From Acidobacteriota bacterium (GTDB lineage Bacteria > Acidobacteriota > Terriglobia > Bryobacterales > Bryobacteraceae): 15,404 nucleotides of DNA. Positions 1 through 7,426 of this stretch are shown here, piece by piece. Both the position numbers and the translations under genes were made by a program. The notes below the pieces were generated by a model, which worked only from the letters and a program-made list of their open reading frames with translations, was not told where the DNA came from and made no database searches. Each line of letters begins with the position of its first letter. The first letter of the stretch is position 1. The stretch is from contig CANNLB010000006.1 of the NCBI GenBank assembly GCA_947505565.1, positions 1 to 15,404 of the forward strand. Reading direction: 5' to 3'.

Positions 1-283
1 CAAAGTGAGCTCGGGCGGCGTAGAGCGAGAGATAGTCGTCGAGGGCTGGCAGCTTGAGGCCGTTCAAATGGCGCAGGGCACCGGAGAAGTCGTTTCCTTC
101 GAGGGCGGCGACGGCTAGGGCCAGGCGGGCGGTGGGGGCATTGGCGCTGGAGGCGCAGGCCTCGAGGACGGCGCGGACGCCCGCCTTCGCCGGCGTCAAG
201 CGTAGCGCACGAGCCTCGCTTTCGCAGGGAGCACCGCCGCGGAGGGTAACGACCGTGATGAAGAAGAAAAGGGCGGTACGCAT
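1..283 (-). CDS. Secreted protein, N-terminal part (possible Slt-type lytic transglycosylase)
   Basis: Only the first 94 codons are present; the gene runs off the left edge. The ATG at 283-281 has a good Shine-Dalgarno AGGAG (294-290) 6 nt upstream. The protein opens with a short hydrophobic segment (MRTALFFFITVVTL), read as a signal peptide. An alanine/leucine-rich helical stretch follows (ARLALAVAALEGNDFSGALR, then LDDYLSLYAARAHF). That pattern resembles the superhelical TPR-like N-terminal region of Slt70-type soluble lytic murein transglycosylases, but the catalytic domain lies outside the window, so this function is a guess. Any secreted TPR-like protein would fit equally well. It sits 54 bp after the plsX stop on the same strand and could be the last gene of that operon. 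The strong ribosome site suggests it is translated independently. Confidence 0.55.
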   Translation of the reverse strand, partial: MRTALFFFITVVTLRGGAPCESEARALRLTPAKAGVRAVLEACASSANAPTARLALAVAALEGNDFSGALRHLNGLKLPALDDYLSLYAARAHF

Positions 284-337
284 ACCTATCTCCTAATTCT
301 GACGCGTTTCCGCCAAAATAAGTTGGCCGGAGTTACT

Positions 338-1366
338 TCAATCGGCGCTAGCCGCAATTCGACCGGCTTGGCTATGCGCCAGCCCGTGAGCCAGTCGCTC
401 ATTTAAACCGGAGTCGGCGAACTCGGCGGCGACTCGAATTGCGTTTTTGATGGCATTTGCATTGGAGCGACCGTGGCAAATAATCGTGCAGCCCTTCACC
501 CCCAGCAATGGGGCTCCGCCGAACTCAGAATAATCGACGCGTTTTTTGAAATTCGCGAACGCCGAGCGGGAGAGCAGATAGCCGATTTTTCCGGACAAAC
601 TTGCCTTCAGCGATTCCTGCAACAGGTGTTTGACGACATCGACCAGCCCTTCACTCACCTTTAGAGCGACGTTGCCGGTGAACCCATCACACACGATGAC
701 GTCGGCTAGTCCAGTGAACAGGTCTCGCCCCTCGACGTTACCGATGAAGTTGAGGGGAAGTTTTTTTAACAACGGCGTCGCCGATTTGGTCAGCTCATTT
801 CCTTTATGCTCTTCTTCACCGATCGACAATAATCCCACGCGCGGTTTCTCGGTGTGGAAGATTAAGCGGGAATAGAGTTCGCCCATCATGGCGAATTGGG
901 CCAGCATTTCGCCGGAGACGTCGACATTTGCGCCGACGTCGAGCATGACCGCTGGTTTGCCTTTTACCGTTGGGAAAACCGAAGCTAGTGCTGGACGGTC
1001 TACGCCGGGCACCATGCCACAAACAGTTTTGGCTAGGGCCATCACGGCACCCGTGTTGCCAGCGCTGACAACACCTTGCGCTTGGCCATCACGCGCGAGC
1101 CGAAGAGCGACTCGAATGGAGCTATCCTTCTTATTGCGTAACGCCTTACCGGCGCTGTCCTCCATCGTCACCACCTCGCTAGCGTGGTGGATAGAGATCG
1201 GGAGCTTTTCCCAACCCGTGTGAGCGGACAACTCGGATCGCAAGATCTGTTCCTGGCCGACCAAAATGACCGATACAGGGAGATGGCCAACGGCGCGAAT
1301 TGCGCCTTCGACTTCAGACTTGGGAGCGTGGTCTCCGCCCATCGCATCTACGGCGATTGTCACCAT
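338..1366 (-). CDS. plsX: Phosphate acyltransferase PlsX
   Basis: PlsX converts acyl-ACP and phosphate to acyl-phosphate, the donor PlsY uses to acylate glycerol 3-phosphate in the first step of phospholipid synthesis. It is a peripheral enzyme on the inner face of the membrane. The 342 residues match the usual family length. The N-terminus [15 protein letters not shown] (residues 1-15) is the family signature. Also present are the glycine-rich [10 protein letters not shown] segment, the [20 protein letters not shown] stretch, and the C-terminal [20 protein letters not shown] motif. The start lies 28 bp after the rpmF stop and has only a weak ribosome site (AAGGG set well upstream), so coupling to rpmF is likely. 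fabH or fabD, which often follow plsX in proteobacteria, are not next in line here. Confidence 0.97.
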   Translation of the reverse strand: MVTIAVDAMGGDHAPKSEVEGAIRAVGHLPVSVILVGQEQILRSELSAHTGWEKLPISIHHASEVVTMEDSAGKALRNKKDSSIRVALRLARDGQAQGVVSAGNTGAVMALAKTVCGMVPGVDRPALASVFPTVKGKPAVMLDVGANVDVSGEMLAQFAMMGELYSRLIFHTEKPRVGLLSIGEEEHKGNELTKSATPLLKKLPLNFIGNVEGRDLFTGLADVIVCDGFTGNVALKVSEGLVDVVKHLLQESLKASLSGKIGYLLSRSAFANFKKRVDYSEFGGAPLLGVKGCTIICHGRSNANAIKNAIRVAAEFADSGLNERLAHGLAHSQAGRIAASAD

Positions 1367-1394
1367 AGCAATGAACTGGGGCCCTTAACCTATC

Positions 1395-1577
1395 TTACTG
1401 CTCAACCACTTCGATGACGGCACGGCCTTTGTAGAAGCCACAGCTGGGGCAGAGCCGATGGGGAAGCTTCACCGCGTGGCAATTAGGGCACTCCGAATGG
1501 ATCGGACGAACTAGAAAGTCGTGAGCGCGGCGGGAGGAGGTGCGGCGCTTGGAGTGACGGCGTTTGGGATTAGGCAT
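1395..1577 (-). CDS. rpmF: 50S ribosomal protein L32
   Basis: This is a 60-residue basic protein of the large ribosomal subunit. The N-terminus MPNPKRRHSKRRTSSRRAH is typical of L32. Two CxxC pairs (C30/C33 and C43/C46) show it to be the zinc-binding (C+) form. It lies between yceD and plsX in the conserved yceD-rpmF-plsX order, which supports the call. The gap to yceD is 45 bp, and a -10-like TATACT sits in it (1602-1597), so rpmF-plsX may have its own promoter. The start codon is the only sensible one, and family length is preserved. Confidence 0.97.
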   Translation of the reverse strand: MPNPKRRHSKRRTSSRRAHDFLVRPIHSECPNCHAVKLPHRLCPSCGFYKGRAVIEVVEQ

Positions 1578-1596
1578 GCTAGGTCTCTAACTCGGT

Positions 1597-1602
1597 AGTA
1601 TA
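1597..1602 (-). promoter_or_regulatory. Possible -10 box upstream of rpmF
   Basis: TATACT is read on the minus strand, 19 nt before the rpmF start codon. It differs from the consensus TATAAT at one position. I see no convincing -35 element at 16-18 nt spacing, so this is a weak call based on one hexamer and its place between yceD and rpmF. Confidence 0.25.
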
Positions 1603-1622
1603 GCGAATATTTGTCGAATCCG

Positions 1623-2135
1623 CTACAACTTCCCAAGTGCGGCCCATCGTTCGTCCGGGATTACAGTCGTACAGGTGCAACTTTGCTCGTTGCGGTTGAT
1701 CCCGCACACAAAACAGAGCCCTTTACATTCCGGCTGGCACAGGAGGCTTGACGGCAGCAGGAGCAGCACCTGTTCGCGCATGACGTCATTCAGTTCCATC
1801 CCATCCCCATCGTAAAAACCGAGATCGATGTCTTCCGGATGGAGCTCAACTTCCTGGCCGGGCAGCGATTCCGGTAGAGGTTCGTAGAGAAGATCGAAAT
1901 CGTTCTCGATGGGGATTTCTACCGAGGTGAGGCAGCGGTGGCAATCGACTTGCAAGGAGACGGCAAGATGCCCCACAAAGTGGATTTCTTGCGTCATCTC
2001 GTCCAAGCTCGCTTCGCCTTTGGCAACAAGCGGCGTGGTCTGCGTGGTGCCCGGATCCCACTCAATCGTTCCGGGCAGGATGGTTTCGGCGAAGGTGACC
2101 TTGGCCAGGTCGAGGGCGCGAACGGAAACGAACAT
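1623..2135 (-). CDS. yceD: DUF177 / YceD family protein
   Basis: This 170-residue protein belongs to the YceD (DUF177) family. In E. coli it is linked to 23S rRNA accumulation, and the gene is almost always found just before rpmF. The sequence shows the family's CHRC motif (C65/C68). The C-terminal half is acidic (HPEDIDLGFYDGDGMELNDV), followed by a cysteine cluster: C133, C137, C141, C144, C153 and C155. The motif CQPECKGLCFVCG is typical of the non-proteobacterial form and may bind zinc. The start is 18 bp after the aquaporin stop, with a weak AGAG ribosome site. The position before rpmF agrees with a role in ribosome assembly; the molecular mechanism is not established. Confidence 0.9.
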   Translation of the reverse strand: MFVSVRALDLAKVTFAETILPGTIEWDPGTTQTTPLVAKGEASLDEMTQEIHFVGHLAVSLQVDCHRCLTSVEIPIENDFDLLYEPLPESLPGQEVELHPEDIDLGFYDGDGMELNDVMREQVLLLLPSSLLCQPECKGLCFVCGINRNEQSCTCTTVIPDERWAALGKL

Positions 2136-2153
2136 CTCTATAGTCTGACAGAG

Positions 2154-2921
2154 TTAGCGGAGAAAGCGCCGGAATCCGAAATCGTAGACGCCAGCGCCGA
2201 TAATCCCGCCGAGGAATGGGGCGATGAGGGGGACCCAAAAGATTCCGGTGCCATCGGTTAGGCCGTTGTTGCGGAAACCGGCAAGAGCGGTGAACAACCG
2301 GGGTCCCAAGTCACGCGCCGGGTTGATGGCATAGCCGTGCATAGGACCGAAGCCCATTCCGATGGCGACGACGATGAGTCCGATGAACAGGGGAGTCAAG
2401 CCGGGGGGAGGGGGGGCGTTCTCGTGATCGGTGACCGCCAGGACAAGAAACAGCAAAAGGGCGGTACCGATGACTTGATCGACAAACCCGGCCATGGGGG
2501 CGGCCGGAAACGCCGGAAAGGTTGCAAAGACGCCGGCGGACTTTTCGAGACCTGGGTCAAACCTCTGGAAAGCTTCCCGATAGTTTAGGAATACCAGAGC
2601 CGCGCCGGCAAAGGCGCCGGTCAATTGGGCGAAGATATAAGGCAAAACCTTTACCCACGAGAAGCCGCGAAAGATGGCGAGGGCCAGGGTAACTGCCGGG
2701 TTGAGGTGGGCTCCGCTGGTCTTGCCGGCGACGAATACTCCGAACATGACGGCCAAGCCCCAGGCGAGGTTGATATTGGTTGTGCCGCCGTTTACAATTT
2801 CGCCGGGGACGCCGGTACCGAACAGCGCAACAGAGGCCACGACCCCGGTACCAAGTGTCAGGATGACTAGGGTACCGAAGAATTCGGCGGTTAGTTCCGC
2901 CGCGAGGCGAGAGTTCGACAT
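2154..2921 (-). CDS. glpF: MIP-family channel, glycerol facilitator-like (aquaglyceroporin)
   Basis: This 255-residue inner-membrane channel has six membrane segments and two re-entrant NPA half-helices. The first NPA is at residues 74-76 (GAHLNPAVTLA) and the second at 200-202 (GYAINPARDLGPR). The aspartate after NPAR (D204) is a mark of glycerol-conducting members. Aligning by spacing to E. coli GlpF, the selectivity filter would be W54, Y197 and R203, against W48, F200 and R206. So glycerol or another small neutral solute is the likely cargo, although water passage cannot be excluded. No glycerol kinase is nearby. The gene lies 18 bp before yceD and probably shares a transcript with yceD-rpmF-plsX. 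There is no Shine-Dalgarno; instead a -10-like TAAAAT lies exactly 7 nt before ATG. Confidence 0.92.
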   Translation of the reverse strand: MSNSRLAAELTAEFFGTLVILTLGTGVVASVALFGTGVPGEIVNGGTTNINLAWGLAVMFGVFVAGKTSGAHLNPAVTLALAIFRGFSWVKVLPYIFAQLTGAFAGAALVFLNYREAFQRFDPGLEKSAGVFATFPAFPAAPMAGFVDQVIGTALLLFLVLAVTDHENAPPPPGLTPLFIGLIVVAIGMGFGPMHGYAINPARDLGPRLFTALAGFRNNGLTDGTGIFWVPLIAPFLGGIIGAGVYDFGFRRFLR

Positions 2922-2928
2922 GACCGCG

Positions 2929-2934
2929 ATTTTA
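2929..2934 (-). promoter_or_regulatory. -10-like box giving a possible leaderless glpF transcript
   Basis: TAAAAT on the minus strand is followed by 7 nt (CGCGGTC) and then the glpF ATG. Transcription would begin at or beside the start codon. No Shine-Dalgarno is present in the interval. No clear -35 is seen 17 nt upstream. Confidence 0.35.
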
Positions 2935-2961
2935 CACTAGTTCCATCGTTAGGACCGCAGC

Positions 2962-2980
2962 GGCGGGGAGGTCGCCCGCC
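2962..2980 (-). terminator. GC-rich hairpin after the 4047-2989 gene
   Basis: GGCGGG (2962-2967) pairs with CCCGCC (2975-2980) around a 7-nt loop. This places a 6-bp GC stem 8 nt past the stop of the upstream gene and before glpF. No T-tract follows, so it is at best a weak terminator or an RNA 3' end stabiliser. Confidence 0.3.
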
Positions 2981-2988
2981 CCAAGGAG

Positions 2989-4047
2989 CTACGGCTTGCC
3001 CTGGTAGGGGATTTCTAAAGTGCCCGTCTCGAGGCCTTCGATTCTAACGCGCAGTTGGGGAGGCGGAGCGGGTGCTGCCGGTAAGGGTTCGTCCGGTATT
3101 CGACGCAGCGTCAATACTAGTTGTGTCGGTTTGGGCTCGGCTGATTTGATCGGCAAGCCAAGGATCGCTGCGAGGGTGGGGAACTCTTCGAGGGCCTCTG
3201 CTTCGCTGAGTTGGCCTGACAATACCAGTCCCGCGGAGTGGCGGGCCGTCGCGAGTTTTTTCAACCAGGGAGCCAACGCGTATTTCCCTGAACGGGTTCC
3301 GAAGCGCTCTTTTTCGAGGGCCTTGAGAGCAGCTTCGAGCGCCTCGGGCGGATCCAGATCGAATCCCACCGCCAAGCCAATCTCTGCACCCACTTTCAGA
3401 ACCAGCTCTACTCCGGCGGTTTGGGTTCCGCTGATTTGTTCCCACGAAGTCGGCGCAAAGCCGTCGGGAAGATCGTCAGTGAGGACCCAGACCTCGGCGT
3501 CAGTCGCCAAGTCGAGCGCCCGACCGAACAGGGTACTCCGCCGCGCCTGAGGGGTGATCGGGATTCTGCTCCGGTCTATTGCGGCGGTAACATCAGCCCG
3601 GGTCCCGAGCAGGGCGGTTTGGGAATCGACAATCGCGAAGTGGACTTCGAGCGGAGAGCCACTTGGGGGCAGAATCACGTCAATGCCTTTGTGGTCCTTG
3701 ATTTGTGCGTGGCCCTTTCCTGCCATTTGTTTGATTCGCGCGGCGTCGAGCGGGCCGGAGAGGATCAAAACGGTGTCGGCGCTGCCGTCAGCGGCAAATG
3801 CCGTCGAGACGAGGAGCCGCTGGACATGACGCGAGAGTTCCGGGCCCATGGCTGCCAAGAACTGTTGGCGTAGTTTCTCACCCAGCGGATTCTGGCCCAA
3901 GCGGAATAAGTCTGCACCGGCGAGAATTTGTGCATTCGGATGGGCGAACCGCCACGCCGATGGCTCCGGCCGAAGTTCGAATTCCGGAGCCGCCCCTAAG
4001 GGGAGTAGAAAAAAAGGAGCGGTAAGGGTGAGAAGGCAAACGTTCAT
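2989..4047 (-). CDS. Secreted protein of unknown function
   Basis: I do not recognise a named family. The frame is open from 4101, but the start at 4047 is preferred. It opens a clear signal peptide (MNVCLLTLTAPFFLLPLGAA), has GAGAGG upstream, and avoids overlap with the preceding gene. That gives 352 residues. The mature part contains FAHPNAQILAGADLFRLGQ, NPLGEKLRQQF and later a DSQTALLGTRADVTAAIDR segment. This general pattern (substrate-like opening, small helical repeats, a value read-out strand) is one I associate with uncharacterised acidobacterial secreted proteins. The C-terminal end is proline/alanine-rich (LPAAPAPPPQ) followed by a short beta-like tail. There are no cysteines for heme binding and no lipobox. 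It starts 13 bp after the stop of the TIGR03437 protein, so the two are probably made together. Confidence 0.8.
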   Translation of the reverse strand: MNVCLLTLTAPFFLLPLGAAPEFELRPEPSAWRFAHPNAQILAGADLFRLGQNPLGEKLRQQFLAAMGPELSRHVQRLLVSTAFAADGSADTVLILSGPLDAARIKQMAGKGHAQIKDHKGIDVILPPSGSPLEVHFAIVDSQTALLGTRADVTAAIDRSRIPITPQARRSTLFGRALDLATDAEVWVLTDDLPDGFAPTSWEQISGTQTAGVELVLKVGAEIGLAVGFDLDPPEALEAALKALEKERFGTRSGKYALAPWLKKLATARHSAGLVLSGQLSEAEALEEFPTLAAILGLPIKSAEPKPTQLVLTLRRIPDEPLPAAPAPPPQLRVRIEGLETGTLEIPYQGKP

Positions 4048-4060
4048 TCGGTGAGCCTCT

Positions 4061-6415
4061 CTATTCCACGGGAAGGATGGCAGTATTTGAACTTCGGCCA
4101 TTTACAACCGCGGTGATCGCAACCTCGCGTTGAGTGGCGACCTGATCGTTGATCGCGAGTTTTATGGCGACCAGACCGATCTGTCCTGGGCTGGCGATCG
4201 CACTGAGCGGGGTGATCATCGCTTCGCCGATTTTCAAATCTACCGGGTCCGCCACCGGGTTGGCGGGAGTCATCGGGACGGGGAAGCCATCGAGGACCGG
4301 GCGCTGGTAGGGGCCGAAACCGGTGCCCAAGAGCGTAATGGTTTCGCCACGACGGGCGGGGCTATCGGGAGAAATCACGCTACCGTCCTCATGCGTCGCG
4401 GCCAGATAGAACTTGCCGTCCAAAGTGAAGCCAAACAAACCCGGCGCGTTGCGTACGATCTGCGCTTTGCCTTTGATTTCGGGCTGATTGCCCGTTCGCA
4501 CGGCCAATACCTGCTCTCCCTCGGCCAAGTCGAACGGAAGTTGAGCGTTGATCTGTTCCGGCGAGACGAACAGCAGCGGCAGCAACCGAGTGCCCCAGCG
4601 AATCGTAGTGCCCGCAAGAACCTGCGCCAGAGGGCCGGTTGGACCTGGTAGGTAGTCGGGCGCGAGTTGTTTACCGAAGACCGAAATTATGCTGCCCGGA
4701 GCCACAACCAAATCCGGCGTTTCCCCGGCGGCGTTGCGGATTCCCGCTGTGGGAATGACCGGAATCCGATCGAGTAGCGCGCGCACCAAGCTAGGGCTAC
4801 GGAGTGATACGAGGCCCGATTCCGATGTTCCATCGAGATCTCCGGCCCAACGGCGGAACCGGAAGCCTTCCCGCGCGGTCAGAGTGACGCGCACCGCAGC
4901 TGTTTCCGGATAGAAGGCGTCCGCTGACGGTGGGTCAAACGTGAAGTTGGCACCCTCGGCCGGCTCGGCCACCGCGCGCAGCGTATTGGCCATGCGATAG
5001 CTGAGGCTCAAGCGGCGCTCGTCGCCGGCAAACGTAACCGAGCGCAGGCGCTCCCCGCTATCGTTCCAGGAGGCGAATTCCGCGCGAGAGTCAGCGCCAA
5101 AGGAGATGGTCGCTGTCGCTTCGAGGGTCACGGTAGAGCCATTCGGCCGATCGAGTACGCAAGGCATCGCGCAACCCACGCCGTCGATCAAAAGGCGGGA
5201 GGCGGGTTGATTGGTTGTGATCGTTATTCGCGGCAGAAGTTCATAATTTGCGATCAGCCGTAATCCGCCTTCGGCGGTATCGGCTGGTGTCGTGATGTCC
5301 TGCGCAGCGGCGCCGCCATTGGACCAGTTCAAGAACCGGTATTTACGTCCTCGGCTGTCGGTGGTGATGGCCGGCGCGGTGACCGTATTGGCGCTGCCGA
5401 CCGCCCAAACGAAATTCAAAGAAGGCCAATTGTCCCTCCCATTTACGGATAGTTTGAGTCCGGTCGGCTGGGTAAGAAAGGATACCGAGGCTCCACGGAC
5501 AAAACGGGCGGTCACCGTTTGCATCACGTTCACGTTGGTGGCCAGGTAAAGCCCTTCGGGCCCGAGAGGAAGATCATACGAATCAAAAACCCACACGCGG
5601 CCCTGCAAATCCTGTTGGGGGCTCGGCGCGCTCAAAAGATGCCGGGCGCCGTCGGCAAACTCCCGGAGCCCGGGATTGGAGCGACCAACGTCTTCCAAGC
5701 GAGTGACGGTCTCAAACGGGGTGCGGTCGACTGAAACGCGCAACCCCTCCGGATCGGTGTAGAAAAGCACCCGTTTGGCGGGCGAAAAAAGTGGGGAGAT
5801 GACCGCCGGATTTTTCACGGTATAGGTTCGCAGAGAAGAATCGCCGGGCAGATTTCCATTCACCAGCCAGCCCGTGAACACGAAGCCCGCATTCGGGACC
5901 GCTTGCATCGATAACTCCTGATTGGCCGAATAGTAGGCCGAATAAGAGGTTTGGTAGCATGTGCTGTTCACAAAGAGCTGCCCGGGAAACGCCGCCGACG
6001 TCGAGCAGATGGCACCGGAGGAAACGCCAGGTGCCGAATAGAATATGAACTGGATCCGGTGCTCCACGGTGTAGGTGACTTCATAGGACGTAATCGCCGG
6101 ATTGGCGGTAACCGTCTGTAGGCGCTTGGTGCCATCGCCCAACAGGCCACGGTTATCCTTCCACGCCGAAAACGTCCATCGTGTATCGACTCCACCGGTT
6201 TGGTTTTCGAGGTCGGCGTCGAGTGTGTGCTTGCTGCCCGTAGGCCAGACGAAGCTTTGAGAGCCTCGATACTGGATGCCATCAACCAAGAAGGTTCCGT
6301 TTGCCGGTACGGAACCGATCCGTACTTGAGACGTGGACTGGGCCTGGCCGATTCCGGCTAGAAAAGTGGCGAAGAGTGCCTGGGCGAAGATGCGCGAACC
6401 GGGGTTTGAATTCAT
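4061..6415 (-). CDS. Secreted modular repeat protein with Solibacter-type C-terminal domain (TIGR03437)
   Basis: This is a 784-residue exported protein. Residues 1-25 form a signal peptide ending near GIGQAQ. Residues ~28-550 hold about six diverged modules of 75-100 residues. Each has a strand carrying PxGxxLxVDG-like residues, a W..GS turn, a second strand with F..W.(N/D)G, and a closing Y.A.Y strand; examples are VFTGWLVNG, YRFLNWSNGG and FRFRRWAGDLDG. They resemble PEGA and divergent InlB B-type repeats. Residues ~553-784 are the TIGR03437 domain, with AGIRNAAGETPDLVVAPGSI, FVSPEQINAQLPF and TLLGTGFGPYQ. This domain is abundant in Solibacter-like acidobacteria and of unknown function; surface or outer-membrane display is inferred. 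AAGGAC lies upstream of the ATG. The gene is divergent from hemQ across 131 bp and leads the minus-strand group. Confidence 0.9.
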   Translation of the reverse strand: MNSNPGSRIFAQALFATFLAGIGQAQSTSQVRIGSVPANGTFLVDGIQYRGSQSFVWPTGSKHTLDADLENQTGGVDTRWTFSAWKDNRGLLGDGTKRLQTVTANPAITSYEVTYTVEHRIQFIFYSAPGVSSGAICSTSAAFPGQLFVNSTCYQTSYSAYYSANQELSMQAVPNAGFVFTGWLVNGNLPGDSSLRTYTVKNPAVISPLFSPAKRVLFYTDPEGLRVSVDRTPFETVTRLEDVGRSNPGLREFADGARHLLSAPSPQQDLQGRVWVFDSYDLPLGPEGLYLATNVNVMQTVTARFVRGASVSFLTQPTGLKLSVNGRDNWPSLNFVWAVGSANTVTAPAITTDSRGRKYRFLNWSNGGAAAQDITTPADTAEGGLRLIANYELLPRITITTNQPASRLLIDGVGCAMPCVLDRPNGSTVTLEATATISFGADSRAEFASWNDSGERLRSVTFAGDERRLSLSYRMANTLRAVAEPAEGANFTFDPPSADAFYPETAAVRVTLTAREGFRFRRWAGDLDGTSESGLVSLRSPSLVRALLDRIPVIPTAGIRNAAGETPDLVVAPGSIISVFGKQLAPDYLPGPTGPLAQVLAGTTIRWGTRLLPLLFVSPEQINAQLPFDLAEGEQVLAVRTGNQPEIKGKAQIVRNAPGLFGFTLDGKFYLAATHEDGSVISPDSPARRGETITLLGTGFGPYQRPVLDGFPVPMTPANPVADPVDLKIGEAMITPLSAIASPGQIGLVAIKLAINDQVATQREVAITAVVNGRSSNTAILPVE

Positions 6416-6546
6416 TGCACGTTGTCCTTACTGTGTCTTTCGACCGTTTCCGGTACTTTCTGCATAAGGAAACCACCTTAAATAGAAAAGAACGCGTTCG
6501 TCCCGACAACCTCTTATCGACGGTTTACAGTAGAGAGAGTAGACCC
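6416..6546. promoter_or_regulatory. Divergent promoter region between the TIGR03437 gene and chdC/hemQ
   Basis: This 131-bp gap must drive both genes. On the minus strand TTGTCG (6509-6504) and TCTATT (6486-6481) are 17 nt apart. On the plus strand CCGACA (6503-6508) and TACAGT (6526-6531) are also 17 nt apart. Each hexamer matches the sigma70 consensus at four of six positions, and the two -35 boxes overlap. The hexamers are too degenerate to be sure, but the arrangement would make the two promoters compete. The purine run AGAGAGAG (6533-6539) is the likely ribosome site for hemQ. Confidence 0.3.
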
Positions 6547-7386
6547 ATGTCTGAACAAATCACTTCTTCTTCCCCCGCATCGCTCCCGGCCGTCCCGTTG
6601 ACTATCGAAGGTGCCTGGGTGCTGCACCAGATGTTCCGGATCGACCGTTCGCGATTTAACGGACTCGAAACCCTGCGGCGAAGGCAGTTGCTCCGCGATT
6701 TCGCGGCCGACTTGCGGCACATGCAAGAGAGCTCCGACGGGCAGACCGCTGCCTTTGCGATGGTGGGCAAGGGCGACCTGATGATGGTTTACTTTCGGTC
6801 GACTCTGGCGGAATTGCAGGAGGTACAGCGCGATTTCGGCAATTTGGATCTGGCTGGGTATCTGCAGCCGGTCGGGGACTATACCTCTGTCGTGGAACTG
6901 GGGCTCTACGAATCCTCTGTGAAGACGTTTCGCGCCTTGACGGAACAAGGTCTAGCGCCCCACAGCGAAGAGTGGGACGCGGCGATCAAAGAAACTCTGG
7001 CCCGCCAAGCCGAAGCGATGAAACCGCGGCTTTATCCTCAAATTCCGGACCGAAAATACATCTGCTTTTACCCGATGGACCGTCTGCGTGGCGAAGACAA
7101 GAACTGGTACACGGTGCCAATCGAGGAGCGGGCTCGGATGATGCACGAGCACGGCATGGTGGGCCGACGGTATGCGGACAGCGTGAAGCAGATCATTACG
7201 GGTTCGATCGGTACCGACGACTGGGAATGGGGCGTCGACCTTTTCGCCGATGACCCGACGGTGTTCAAGCGATTGATCTATGAGATGCGCTTCGACGAAG
7301 TCAGCGCCATTTACGCTAAGTTTGGGAAGTTTTACGTCGGGGTGCAGTGCAAGCCCGAGGACATTGAGAAATCGCTTTTTGGGTAG
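6547..7386 (+). CDS. chdC: Coproheme decarboxylase (HemQ/ChdC)
   Basis: This enzyme uses hydrogen peroxide to decarboxylate coproheme to heme b, the last step of the coproporphyrin-dependent heme pathway. The start at 6547 (279 residues) is chosen because a purine-rich AGAGAGAG precedes it and the protein then begins at family length plus a short tail; the open frame extends further upstream into the divergent promoter without similarity. Diagnostic residues align by spacing with the Listeria enzyme: catalytic Tyr in FYPM (Y175 for Y147), M177 (M149), proximal heme ligand H202 (H174) and distal Q215 (Q187). Gln in place of the distal Arg of true chlorite dismutases favours coproheme decarboxylase. 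R179 stands where Lys is usual. The motif KQIITGSIGTDDWEWGVDLF (214-233) is nearly as in Firmicutes. larA-like follows 40 bp downstream. Confidence 0.95.
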   Translation: MSEQITSSSPASLPAVPLTIEGAWVLHQMFRIDRSRFNGLETLRRRQLLRDFAADLRHMQESSDGQTAAFAMVGKGDLMMVYFRSTLAELQEVQRDFGNLDLAGYLQPVGDYTSVVELGLYESSVKTFRALTEQGLAPHSEEWDAAIKETLARQAEAMKPRLYPQIPDRKYICFYPMDRLRGEDKNWYTVPIEERARMMHEHGMVGRRYADSVKQIITGSIGTDDWEWGVDLFADDPTVFKRLIYEMRFDEVSAIYAKFGKFYVGVQCKPEDIEKSLFG

Positions 7387-7413
7387 GCCGCTCGAAGCGA
7401 GTGATCGAACTGG

Positions 7414-7419
7414 TATACT
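7414..7419 (+). promoter_or_regulatory. Extended -10 box giving a possible leaderless larA-like transcript
   Basis: TGGTATACT (7411-7419) fits an extended -10 (TGnTATAAT with one mismatch). Seven nt (TCGCCTG) separate it from the ATG at 7427, so RNA would begin at or next to the start codon. There is no Shine-Dalgarno between the hemQ stop and this ATG. No good -35 is visible, as expected for some extended -10 promoters. Confidence 0.4.
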
Positions 7420-7426
7420 TCGCCTG

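Noticed and set aside
312..327. GCCAA/TTGGC hairpin between plsX and the left-edge gene
   Set aside because: A stem of only 5 bp with no T-tract in either direction; not convincing as a terminator.
4048..4101. N-terminal extension of the secreted protein at 4047-2989 (18 codons)
   Set aside because: It would overlap the upstream gene and bury the signal peptide inside the protein; the ATG at 4047 has a ribosome site.
6301..6546. Upstream in-frame extension of hemQ
   Set aside because: It crosses the divergent promoter and the start of the opposite gene, and adds residues with no family similarity.
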